Assembly (NCBI GenBank): GCA_036937835.1
Contig: CM072874.1
Location: 11,918,001-11,982,000 of the forward strand
Source of the DNA: Pampus argenteus
Taxonomy: Eukaryota > Chordata > Actinopteri > Scombriformes > Stromateidae
Direction: 5' to 3'
DNA: 64,000 bases
The translations under genes were made by a program, and so were the position numbers. The notes beneath the pieces were generated by a model. It was not told the origin of the DNA, did not search any database, and saw only the letters and a list, made by a program, of their open reading frames with translations. Below are positions 38,601-47,724 of this stretch, in pieces. The number at the start of each line of letters is the position of its first letter. Position 1 is the stretch's first letter.

Positions 38601-40636
38601 AGATGTTGAATCCAACCTCTCATCTGATTGATGTTCTTATCTTGTTTTTAGTGGATGAGTCAATAACTCCAGTCCCACCTCCGAGAACTGCGATGAAGGT
38701 AGTCAAATTTGGGCTGGCACAGGTGATACTTTTCTGTTTTTTCTTCATTACTACAACATAAAATAACATAACAAAGACACTTTAAGTTATATTAATATAC
38801 ATTATAGCCATGCACCTTTATGTGTCAGCTTTGTGGTACCAGTGTAAATGTTTCATGTTTTTCCTCTCCAGGATGAAGAAGCGAAGACAAACTCTGCAAC
38901 AGAAAACACTAATAAGACAGGTGTGTTCCTGAAGCCTGAGTCTGTCAGAGACAACACTGACATGTTATATATTTACCTTCTCATCTTCAATTGTGTGTGT
39001 GTGTGTGTGGTGTGTGTATGTGCAGACTTGGAGAGTACTGCTGAGATTCAGCCTCCCAAACCAGAAGAGGAAACAATGGTCAGTTATGTGTTCCTCACTT
39101 CACTTTTTCTCCTCTCTACTTCTTTTCTTCACCAGAAACATCCAAGTAAAATTATTTTTTTCCTGATTGGCTGCAAGAAGGACTGAATCACATTTTCTAT
39201 TGTCTCATACAAGTTGATTATTAAAAAATCATCCTCAGGATTGTGAGCTTTCTTTATTCAGCCTGTATTTTCTCATTCTTTTAACCTCTCTAATCTTTGA
39301 CCTTCTTCTTCTACTTGTTTTTTTTGTTTCCCTCTCCCTCTCTCTTTCTGACTTCCTCCTTGATTTTACTCTACAACTCCCCCTCTCCCTTTTCCTCTCA
39401 TTGTCATTGTCTTCTGTCTGTTTATGTGTGATTGTGTGTATATATGTGTGTGTGGGTGTGTGCGTGTGTGTGTGTAATGGGGATTGTGGTCAGTGTCTGC
39501 AGGACACCAGTCAGTATGTGCTGAGTGAGCTGGCAGCATTGGAGACAGAGCAGAAGCACATTGATAGCAGAGCCGCCGTGGTGGAGAGACGACTGCGAAG
39601 CCTCATGGAAACAGGTGAAATACACGGACAAACAAAATATATATCACACTCATCGACAAAGAGAACTTGTTTAAAATGTTCAGCAAAAAAACAAGGTAAA
39701 GAATTGATCTAAATTAGCTTAAAATTCTCCCAGAATTTTCTCTTGAGGTTGTCATTGAGTGTTTCATGTTCCTTACGTGGTGCGAGACCACCTGAGATCT
39801 CCTGTATTCGGCACACTGGGTGACAGTGTAGGTTTTTTTTGCACACATCAAACTGTCTTTTCTGTTTCGGTTTGTATAGGAAGTGACCGTGATGAAGAGG
39901 AGAGACTGATTCAAGAGTGGTTCACTCTGGTGAACAAGAAGAACGCTCTGATTCGCAGACAGGACAACCTGGAATTACTGTAAGACCTCTCACACGCAAA
40001 CAGTACACATATGTACACACATATTTCTCTCTATATGCCTGATTGTTCACCGTATCTACAGGCAAGAGGAGCAGGATCTGGAGAGGAGATTTGAGCTTCT
40101 GAACAGAGAACTGCGGGTCATGATGGCAATAGAAGGTTAGTACACAGTTCTGCTGTTCAGCATTCACATGTTTTTCCTCACATGTCCAATCTACCTTGCA
40201 GCTTCCCTGATCTCAATGTCTGGCCTGTCATCAGTCATACGTAGCTGACTGTGTTTGATGTAAATTAATGACGTGATAAACTGTGTTAGATCTATACATT
40301 GCTGCTATTTTGTCCTGCAGACTGGCAAAAGTCGTCCACTCAGCAGCAGAGGGAGCAGCTGCTCCTCCAAGAGCTGGTGTCTTTGGTCAATCAACGGGAC
40401 GAGATTATAAGAGACATAGACGCCAAGGAGAGAGGGTGAGTGTGTATATTTTATATTTTTTGATTACCAAGTTTTAAACTAAACTTTGAGGTCAATGCTG
40501 CTAATGACAACCTTTAATATAGACGTGTGCTACATACTTTGTTTGCAGGGCACTGGAGGAGGATGAGCGTTTGGAACGCGGCCTGGAGATGAGGAGGAGA
40601 AAGTACAGCAACAAAGAAAAATGTGTCCTACAGTGA
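18742..40636 (+). CDS. ehbp1l1: EH domain-binding protein 1-like 1, expanded teleost form
   Basis: About 31 exons join in phase to about 2,706 residues (human about 1,523). Exons: 18742-18845, 22006-22063, 22149-22244, 22458-22511, 22926-23104, 23313-23431, 23581-23670, 25179-25841, 26833-26895 (tentative), 26996-27133, 27315-27545, 27678-27867, 29102-29452, 29673-31196, 31478-31768, 31925-32413, 32691-32795, 33014-34114, 35128-35937, 36526-36811, 36916-37064, 37202-37250, 37492-37810, 38652-38722, 38872-38920, 39026-39078, 39503-39614, 39880-39979, 40062-40135, 40321-40435, 40549-40636. Order: N-terminal C2 (start MTSVWKRLQRVGKKASKFQF), Pro/Ser-rich exons, charged helices, CH domain, bMERB domain, CaaX end CVLQ. 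In the family it bridges Rab8/Rab10, Bin1-dynamin and membranes in apical transport. Synteny with znrd2-fam89b favours ehbp1l1 over ehbp1. Optional exons and alternative donors (38698 or 38722; 39494 or 39503) remain open. Confidence 0.93.
18994..19031. repeat. (GT)n microsatellite in ehbp1l1 intron 1
   Basis: About 18 GT units, about 150 bp into the intron. Confidence 0.9.
21416..21965 (-). mobile_element. Internally deleted Tc1/mariner transposase relic
   Basis: On the minus strand the text near 21,965-21,830 matches the N-terminal DNA-binding part of fish Tc1 transposases (agtcccaaagctttaggaat on plus; peptide KALGVQRTTVS-like followed by HKW and a stop). The text near 21,750-21,600 matches the C-terminal catalytic part, with a QDNDPKHTS-type motif and DLNPIE carrying the last acidic residue. 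The middle, including the first catalytic aspartate region, is deleted and stops interrupt the frame, so it is dead. Its left flank extends to about 21,416. It lies in ehbp1l1 intron 1, ending about 40 bp before exon 2. The family is recalled from memory. Confidence 0.85.
22594..22878. mobile_element. Probable MITE in ehbp1l1 intron 4
   Basis: The ends (gttaaaggtaacataacatg and aaatcccctttaa) are loosely inverted, and the internal text ttaaacatggtcaaagttat is typical of a common teleost non-autonomous repeat. No coding capacity. The class is from memory. Confidence 0.45.
23724..23780. repeat. Hairpin plus (GTCT)n tract in ehbp1l1 intron 7
   Basis: At 23724-23750 a near-perfect palindrome (CATACCCTCTAGT against ACTAGAAGGTATG, one mismatch, one-base loop) is followed at once by about six GTCT units. 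Confidence 0.7.
24586..24765. repeat. Dispersed teleost repeat (copy B) in ehbp1l1 intron 7
   Basis: Begins near ggattttgtcccccattac and ends with gaacttatcctttaag, both resembling the ends of a common teleost repeat. It shares wording with the fragment at 15.3 kb. Confidence 0.4.
25140..25178. repeat. (CCAT)n tract forming the ehbp1l1 exon 8 acceptor
   Basis: About nine ATCC/CCAT units, one variant, run directly into the AG before exon 8, so the tetranucleotide repeat itself takes the place of the usual polypyrimidine tract. Confidence 0.85.
25179..27867 (+). other. ehbp1l1: ehbp1l1 Pro/Ser/Thr-rich exons 8-12
   Basis: Exons 25179-25841, 26833-26895 (tentative), 26996-27133, 27315-27545 and 27678-27867 encode a low-complexity linker with repeated PPSPKS motifs. 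The first four are phase 1-1 and a multiple of three. The 63-nt exon has a weak donor (GGTCTGTT) and contains GCCCCCTAGAGG, close to a CTCF core, so it may not be an exon. Confidence 0.65.
28125..28610. mobile_element. Long-TIR foldback MITE in ehbp1l1 intron 12
   Basis: The left half (ttagcttagcataaagactg, then aaacaggaggaaacagc) is the inverted complement of the right half (gctgtttccctgtttctagg, then ctttatgctaagctaagcta). Complementarity continues outwards: gaatagatcgacattttg on the left answers caagatgttgaactatttc on the right. This is a well-known teleost foldback repeat by recollection. No coding capacity. Confidence 0.8.
29562..29637. repeat. (CA)n tract just upstream of the giant charged exon
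   Basis: About 76 bp of CA units with AAA interruptions, 35 bp before the acceptor of the 1,524-nt ehbp1l1 exon. Confidence 0.9.
29748..30870 (+). other. ehbp1l1: ehbp1l1 charged helix 1 (about 370 residues, E/K/R)
   Basis: Within the 1,524-nt exon, about 370 consecutive residues (about 805-1177) consist mostly of Glu, Lys, Arg and Gln in alternating acidic and basic groups (for example EEKKRLLEEEKKRLL, EEERLLKEQKEKERMKK), with no proline. Hydrophobic heptad positions are sparse, so a single alpha-helix is more likely than a classic coiled coil; both remain possible. The purine-rich strand also creates long antisense open frames, which are composition artefacts. Confidence 0.85.
33319..33705 (+). 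other. ehbp1l1: ehbp1l1 charged helix 2 (about 125 residues, E/K/R)
   Basis: A second run of the same composition (about residues 1687-1812) inside the 1,101-nt exon 33014-34114, with blocks such as ERERLEKEKQEQERLKKEKE. It is separated from helix 1 by Pro/Ser/Glu-rich cassette exons. Confidence 0.8.
36005..36135. repeat. Teleost ACTTGAGAC-type dispersed repeat
   Basis: The text gactccagacttgagtctca, gacttgaataggatc and ccttgagactttcaac is the degenerate 'gacttgag' repeat common in fish introns. In ehbp1l1 intron after exon 35128-35937. Confidence 0.4.
36916..37620 (+). other. ehbp1l1: ehbp1l1 calponin-homology (CH) domain
   Basis: Exons 36916-37064, 37202-37250 and the first part of 37492-37810 encode SLLQWCQGITNSYKGIKVTN, FSTSWRNGLAFCAILHHFHP, LNNKKAFDGFEALGISRLLE and LLSVPDRLIVMTYLSQIR, a single CH domain of EHBP1 type. 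It ends in the family signature FTNQELSVLQIE. Confidence 0.93.
39503..40636 (+). other. ehbp1l1: ehbp1l1 bMERB Rab-binding domain and CaaX box
   Basis: Exons 39503-39614, 39880-39979, 40062-40135, 40321-40435 and 40549-40636 encode the bivalent Mical/EHBP Rab-binding helices (DTSQYVLSELAALETEQKHI, WFTLVNKKNALIRRQDNLEL, ERRFELLNRELRVMMAIEDW). The last four residues CVLQ form a CaaX box identical, by recollection, to that of human EHBP1; Gln at the last position favours farnesylation. Confidence 0.9.
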
Positions 40637-42227
40637 GAAGAGAGAAGAATCACAAACAGTTTTCCCTTTATTTTTTTTAAGTGCCTTTACTTTCCAGAGG
40701 AACTATTCATATCCAACAGCGATCATGAGGAAACGTCCCTGATGCAAAGATAAGGGCTGCAAACTGTCATTGTGATTGTGTCGAATTGTATTCTTTTCAG
40801 TCTGTCTTAAGGTAATATTATTCTTTTTATTTATTGAAATGATGTATAAGATTGTTGCACATCTATTTGCACATATTGTGTTTTGCGTGTTTGTGTGTAG
40901 ATTTTTATTTGAGCCTGTTCTGTGTTTGAACAGTGGCCTTTCTTCTTCTTCTTCTTCTTTTTTTAAGAGTTGGTTTACCTTGTCATGATAACAGGCCAGA
41001 ATCCTTGTAGCTTTTTATTCAATTGCTAATAATCTGCACACATCAAGAAATTTGAGTTTGTCTTACATTTTTGTTTAAGACATTTCCACCCTGAAAACGT
41101 GCAAAGACATTTCAGATATAGAATAGTATTTGGTAAGTCATGAGCTGGACTCAAACCCACAATGTTGTGAGTACACGGTACTGTACATGCTGTACATGTA
41201 CCCCCCGCCCACCAGCACTGCCACCTCCTCAACATCACATTTTGATGATAAAACCATTTCCACTTATTGCAGTATCATATTTGATTGTTTTTTTTGCAAG
41301 TTGTTGAAAGTGTTTTTAATCGTGTGTGCATACAGCTGTTTACTGTGTTTTTACTGGTTAAATCATTTATTCTAAGTGCCTTGAATCAACCACAGTGTTT
41401 GTGGTTGTGACGTTCATGCTGCCTTGAATCACAGAAATGAACCTGTTTCCTCATTTCTGTGTTGTTTGACTACTGTGTGCATGCTTCTTGAGGTGTGCTG
41501 ATTATAAAGTGGTACTTTTCTTATCATCACTTCACTGTATACCCAACATACACTGTATACCTGATGTTACTGTCTATATTTATGAGGTGAAGATATGATG
41601 AATGGTATTGATAAATGCGTTGAAGACAAATAAATATGAGTTGGTTGCATTTGTCGTCATCTTTGAACCATCATCTCAAAGTATACAATGATGCACTGGA
41701 CAAAACATCGTGAATATTTTACAACAAACACAACCTTTGTAATGCTGATATTAATTTGTAATTATATGAATATAATCAACATCTTATCTCTATATTAAAT
41801 TATGAGTCTAGTCACCACTTATGACAGTGACTTTGAAATATATTGTCTTGATTTGACTGATTTGAATGCCTTATGAAGTGATCTCTTAATGACCAGTATG
41901 AACATGAGAAATAATTAGAGCAAGAAATAAAACGTATTAGACTATTGCTTTAGGACAAACTCGAAAATAGTGAACCTATTCTTTAGTACACTAAACACTA
42001 AATGGGATGCATGTTTTTTTATTCTTTTGTGATATTGCAAAATATATAAAAACACACGTATTCTTACGTTTTTTTTGAGCCCAGACCAACAATCCCACAA
42101 ACTAAGTTCGCGAAATCAGTTCAGGAAAAGTTGCGTGAAGTAGGAGTAATAAAATAAAATAATAAAATGTATTTATTTTTAAGGTGAATAGCAGCAGAAT
42201 AATACTTTCCTGTCTTGTCCACGCACG
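40637..42227. other. ehbp1l1 3' UTR and spacer
   Basis: No further gene is seen. A fragment at about 41,130-41,230 with actcaaacccacaatg could be a tRNA-like SINE relic read on the minus strand, but this is weak. Confidence 0.4.
41629..41634 (+). terminator. ehbp1l1 candidate polyadenylation signal
   Basis: AATAAA about 990 bp after the stop codon, the strongest hexamer before the tRNA gene. Confidence 0.4.
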
Positions 42228-42299
42228 TCCCTGGTGGTCTAGTGGTTAGGATTCGGCGCTCTCACCGCCGCGGCCCGGGTTCGATTCCCGGTCAGGGAA
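42228..42299 (+). tRNA. tRNA-Glu (anticodon CTC)
   Basis: A 72-nt cloverleaf. The acceptor stem TCCCTGG pairs with TCAGGGA and the discriminator is A. The A box is TGGTCTAGTGG, the anticodon loop CGCTCTCACCG carries CTC, and the B box is GGTTCGATTCC. A T run starts at 42304, a typical Pol III stop. It lies between ehbp1l1 and rce1. Confidence 0.97.
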
Positions 42300-42682
42300 C
42301 ATGTTTTTTGAATCAGTTGCATCAAAGGTAATGGATGAAAAGTAACAAAAAAGTACTAATACTAACTAATACTAAACATTACAAGCTTTAGAAGTATTTA
42401 TCACAATGCTATTGTGTTTGATGGGATTGATTTTACAGGTGGTCTTCTTGTGTTTTCTATTGCAGCTTATTATCTGTAAAGAGTGTATGTGTATTACATA
42501 TGTGTGTACCTGTGTATGTGTTCCTAGAATTAGAGCTAATCATCTTGCCTCTGCAGCACGGATCTACTAATCTGGATTGACAGATGGGACCAAGCCAATC
42601 CAAAGCGTAATGAGCCTTTGCTGTTGCACTAGCCATAGCTCACCTGAGAAACCCGTTGAAGCTCCGATTGCAAACTCCTGTC

Positions 42683-45600
42683 ATGCTGGAACCAGAACAT
42701 GACCCTATGAAGCAGATGGAGCATGCCCACACAAGCTGTTGGGTGTGTGTGCAGTGCTGCCTCCTGCTTGCCTGTATGTATGTTGGAAGTTTGTACGTCT
42801 GGAGAAGCAATTTACCCAGGTACACAACTCACATAGAGCCCTGAGACGGTGCTGCTAGACCAGGTTAATCAACTGCTATTCTGTGTGTGTGTGTGTGTGT
42901 GTGTGTCTGCAGGGACCATCCCAGTGTCATAAAGCGCCGCTGTGCCAGTGTGCTGCTGGTCTCTGCTCTGTCACCTGCAGTGGTGAAGGCATGGATACAC
43001 TGGGCTGATGTCAGGGTGAGTACACGTGGACAAAATATGCCATTCTCTGCATCTCTGCATCAGCCTTCTTCTGTACTCCAGCTGGGCATTGTTGAACATG
43101 AACAAGAGACAACAGGTTTATGTAGTAGTGTTTACCACATTTATCTCACATAAAGTTTCAGATTAAAAAAAACAATATTTAAACAAATAGCACAGCATTA
43201 AAGGACTTGGCTGTCGATGTTCTCTATTTATCTAATGTTATCTATCGATCTATTGTTTAGAAATAGCTCCAAAGACCAATAACAGAGATCACATGTTCAG
43301 AGCAGATGAGGTAATACACAATAATATACACTTAAAGCATACAGAAATAGCACTAGCACTAGAAAAATAGAGCTACATTACATAAATGTAGCACGGAACT
43401 AGTGCTTTGATGGTACCATCATATATCTTCATCCTCGGTGTCGAGCAGCAGTCATTTGAACAGTGAAAATCTCTTCCACATGAGGTCAAAGGTCAGTGTC
43501 AGTCAAAACACTGAACCCTGAAGCTCAAAGGGATTCAGTGTCTTCCTTTAAGGACACTGAACTCTGACCGTCCAGCTGAAGCTCAGTGTCCTCACTTGTA
43601 AGGGCATATTCTCTATAAAAACAGCATCCTGTGAGGTTAAGCATATGGCCTCACTCATTGGCTTAACTTAATAATCACTGTAAAAAGCTGCATTCTGCAC
43701 TTCAAGGTCGACATGTCCGTGTGGGCGTTGATGGGAGTTCGTTTGGAAGGTTTTATTCCTGCAGCCATATTTCCACTGCTACTAACTATGGTAAGTCTAA
43801 AAAGATTCAATTCAGAATGACAATGACAAGAATTAGACCATATATTTCATATCAGGTATCACATTGCAGCACCAACTGTTTTAGATACAAAAAAACAAAG
43901 GAGACAATAAAAGCCTTATATCCACCCTTCCCATAAAAAATAAAAATAGAAAAACTTAACTTACAGCCAAGCAGTATACTAGACCCCATTTCAATCTTAT
44001 AACATTTTAATTATGCTGCACTAAGGCAGTTTTGGTATCTCAGTGATTCATTTTCCGCTCCAAATACAGCCCAGTATGCCTTAACAACTTGCATTAAATG
44101 TCTGAAATTTGCAGGGTTATCCCATGAGCATTTTAAAACCACATGCTAAAAAATATGCCCCCGTAGTCTCTAGCTCCTCCACTTACGGTAAATCATTTTG
44201 AGTACTCTCTCTGGATGTTATAAGTAACTGGTTTCATTCTACACATCAGGTATTTTATCTTGGTCCTATGGTTCATTCTGCTATGGACAACCCCAAAGGC
44301 CTCACTGGGGAGTTGCAGACTGCACTGGGTGAGTGAGCCTGTGTTTGTGTCTTAAATGTCATATTGAATGAGTTGGGATTTGGGGAATTTTGTATGTGTG
44401 CTTGCAGGTTTTTGATGTGTGTGCCATCATGAGGTCTTGACTTGATTTTACCAGATGTTCAGTCATGGAGGTTGTGTGTGGGAGATGTAGTGTGGCTCAG
44501 GAACCAGGTGGTGGCACCAGTGACAGAGGAGCTGGTGTTCAGAGGGGCCATGCTGCCAATGCTGGTGCCCTGCGTCGGACCCACAGCCGCGATCTTCATT
44601 GCACCGTTGTTCTTCGGTGTTGGTATGACATCCAGATTTTAAGGCTGAGAAAAATGTAATTTATAATCTGCTTTTACCTCCTTTGCTGTCCAGATTAGGA
44701 CCATGTCAACATTAATGAATGATAAAAAACATGAATAATCTTTGGAATTAATTCAACCTTTTTGTTCGTTTTGCAGAAGCATTATTTTGAGTGGCATGAT
44801 AACTGTACACCAAAAAGCTTACTGTGTTATTGTATTGTAGCCCATTTCCACCACATCATAGAGCAACGGCGCCTCCACAAGGATAGTATGGGTGTCATCC
44901 TCTTGGTGGCAGGTCAGTTGACTTACAAACCTCTCCTCAAATCAGCCAAATCAAAATACTTCAAAAAATTTAACTGATGTTATATAAGATATAATAACAC
45001 TTCAGTAACTCACGGATTGAACTTTAGTTGTTAAAGTATAGCTTCATGATTTCCAAGCTTGTCATAAATAACAGTCAGGTTCCCATATGAATACTGAACA
45101 ATGTTTTCCTCACTGTAATCAGTGTAGTCATTTTTGAGCAAAAAATCCATGAAAAAGTTAATCTGAATCTCATAAAAGGTTTCATCAGCCTTTGTCATAT
45201 CAAGTGGATATCTGCCACGTTTACAGTTTACAGTCTGGGTTTCCCTGTTGAGCAGAGCAAACAACAACCAAAGCCAAAATCTGTATCTAAGACATGGTTT
45301 ATGGTTTAGAAGGTTATCAGTGTGGTACTTTTCTCACTGTTCTTTCTGCTGTTCTCTTGCAGGAATGCAGTTTTTGTACACAACTGTGTTTGGTGCCTTT
45401 ACTGCCTTTATATTCATGAGAACTGGTGAGATGCACTCTTACTGGCTAACATGCTCACCTTGAATAAACGCCTATTTAAATCTGTTATCTCTTTCTATAG
45501 GTCATGTTGTGGGTCCAGTCCTGTGCCATTCATTCTGTAACAGCCAGGGCCTGCCTGACATCAGCTCTGCCCTCCAACACCCTCAACGTACAGCTATACT

Positions 45601-45721
45601 GTTCTCATATCTGATGGGAGTTCTGCTCTTTCTAGTGCTCCTCTTCCCGCTGACAGACCACTTCTTCTATGGTGCCATTCCCGTCTGCAGCCTGGCTCCT
45701 CCTCCAGCGTTTGTGTGCTAG
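42683..45721 (+). CDS. rce1: CAAX prenyl protease 2 (RAS converting CAAX endopeptidase 1)
   Basis: Eight exons, 42683-42819, 42913-43015, 43707-43790, 44250-44328, 44455-44622, 44841-44912, 45363-45425 and 45501-45721, join in phase to 308 residues (human 329). Rce1 is the multi-pass ER-membrane protease that removes the last three residues (aaX) from prenylated CaaX proteins such as Ras. Visible CPBP/ABI family motifs are VAPVTEELVFRG (EE at about 159-160), GVAHFHHIIEQ (His about 192-195) and GHVVGPVLCHSFCN (His and Asn). The N-terminus ACMYVGSLYVWRSNLPR and GVRLEGFIPAAIFPLLLTM match the family. The start is the ATG that gives the expected short leader; an upstream in-frame start is not excluded. 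It lies 2 kb downstream of ehbp1l1, whose product carries a CaaX box. Confidence 0.94.
43483..43495. promoter_or_regulatory. Perfect DR1 nuclear-receptor element in rce1 intron 2
   Basis: AGGTCA-A-AGGTCA, two identical half-sites with one-base spacing, the consensus for PPAR/RXR, HNF4 and COUP-TF. A 9-bp perfect hairpin (TTCAGTGTC/GACACTGAA) lies 40 bp downstream at 43534-43561. Function is inferred only. Confidence 0.4.
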
Positions 45722-45792
45722 ATTAAATTAGATGAAATATATTCCTCTTAAGACGCTTTTTACTATGGATTTCATTGTGTGTCGGCTTTTCA

Positions 45793-45798
45793 AATAAA
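45793..45798 (+). terminator. rce1 polyadenylation signal
   Basis: AATAAA about 70 bp after the rce1 stop, followed by a long GT tract (45831-45900) that could serve as the GU-rich downstream element. Confidence 0.6.
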
Positions 45799-45828
45799 AA
45801 AGTATTTTTTTTATAAAGAGTGGGTGCA

Positions 45829-45830
<2 letters not shown>

Positions 45831-45896
<66 letters not shown>

Positions 45897-46021
45897 TGTG
45901 CATGAGAAGAGAATGATCTTAGCAGTTCAGACATTTCCTGCATGGTAGAAAATATTTCCTACTGTATTGAAACTCAACACCAGGTCAACATCAACTTTCT
46001 CTGGCTGAGAGAGCAAAAGAA

Positions 46022-46055
<34 letters not shown>
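45831..46055. repeat. Two (GT)n tracts
   Basis: Tracts at 45831-45900 (about 33 units) and 46025-46055, separated by about 125 bp of unique sequence. Confidence 0.9.
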
Positions 46056-46056
<1 letters not shown>

Positions 46057-46296
46057 TGTATGTGCCAGAGAAAACAGATCAACTGTGAAAGAGAATGAGT
46101 GAACACAGCAGCAGTAGAGAGAAACATATACAGAATGCAGACAGAAACAGACAAAAGTGCAGACGTGGGGCCAACAAACATCATACAAAAAGGACCAAAG
46201 TAAAGAGCATAGAGAGACAGCTGTGTAAAATTAAATTATCAGTTCTATGGTTATGAAATACAGACAGGGGGAGAGAGAAAAAACTTACAGCCAGAA

Positions 46297-46655
46297 AGAA
46301 GAGAAGAGAAGAGAAGAGAAGAGAAGAGAAGAGAAGAGAAGAGAAGAGAAGAGAAGAGAAGAGAAGAGAAGAGAAGAGAAGAGAAGAGAAGAGAAGAGAA
46401 GAGAAGAGAAGAGAAGAGATAAGAGAAGAGAAAATAAGAGAAGAGAAGAGAACAGAGTAAAAATGGAAGGGGTGAAGGGAGGAACATTAGTGTTTCCCCT
46501 GGGAAGTAAAGAATGTGAAGTGGCACAGGAGAGGAGAGGAGAGGAGAGGAGAGGAGAGGAGAGGAGAGGAGAGGAGAGGAGAGGAGAGGAGAGGAGAGGA
46601 GAGGAGAGGAGAGGAGAGGAGAGGAGAGGAGAGGAGAGGAGAGGAGAGGAGAGGG
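46297..46655. repeat. Twin purine pentanucleotide arrays, (GAGAA)n and (GAGGA)n
   Basis: A GAGAA array runs from about 46,297 to 46,419, with degenerate units to about 46,452. After about 75 bp of unique sequence a GAGGA array runs from 46527 to about 46,655. All purines lie on the plus strand. Open frames across both are repeat artefacts. Confidence 0.95.
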
Positions 46656-47686
46656 GTAAATAATAATAAAAAATAAGGTGTCACAAGAGAAAAGATTGTG
46701 TCAGTTGATTTATTTCACATTTCTCCTGTAGATGTACACATACCTTAACTTCTTGCATGTCCATTTAATTTATGCTCTTTTGTTTTTGAGTTGAGTTTGT
46801 TTGTCTGAGTTTTTACAACCTCACCCTGAGAGAAAAGAACCTTCCTTTCAGCTGTATGTTTTATATTTGGAACAAGAAAACTTGGATTTGAACTGTATGA
46901 AAAGATAAATGGCATCAATTCCCTGTTACTTTTAATACCAACCCACAAACTAAGATTTATCTTCTCACTGCTGTATAATGTCGGGGGAAAAAAAGGTATA
47001 AAAAAAGCATATAAAGGCTTTTTTTCAAATCTCTGTTTATTCAAGAATAGACAGCTGATTTCCCATGCTCTCACTCTCATATATTTCAACTCAGTCATAT
47101 TTGGGATTTTTCCAATGCAACAAAACCTCCTGGCTCTGAGTGTTCGGGGATTTGAGGGACTTTGCTCTGGCCGATCAAGTCTGACAGTAGTTTTTGCAAG
47201 AAGACCTGTCCAATGTTTCTCCTAAAGAATCACACATTATATAAAAATCAAACAACTTCTGATTTGGCAGCCTCACTCTGAGACTACAAGGTGGCTGCTG
47301 TCTCACACGAGTGAAGAATGTGAGGAATTGCTGTTGTTTGACTTTTGGCCTGCAAAAGATTTTAATATCGTGTTTTTTTTTTCCACACTAGCTGTTTTTT
47401 TAGAGAGGTCAGTGGCTAGTGGGATACAAAATGTGAAGTCCCAATAAGAGAAGAGTGAAGGTCTGACACATCAGACGCCTGCCTGTCTCTGTTGCTCTGT
47501 TGAGGCTCTTTGTCCTGTCCCTTTTCGTGTGGAGTCGTCATGCTTTCTTCCCGCTGTTAATGCATTTACCATTACACACACACTACACATGCACACAAAC
47601 GGCTCCTTCTCTGGAGAAATATAAGTGCATCATGAAAGACACTACAAAGAAGTGTAAGATGTCTCTCTCTCTCACTCTCTTTCTCT

Positions 47687-47724
<38 letters not shown>

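Noticed and set aside
42887..43153. 88-codon frame starting in the GT tract before rce1 exon 2
   Set aside because: Only 42913-43015 matches Rce1; the rest is intron and microsatellite translation.
46247..46684. Open frames encoding repeated REEKR or LLSSP units
   Set aside because: Translations of the pentanucleotide arrays; no start context or splice signals.
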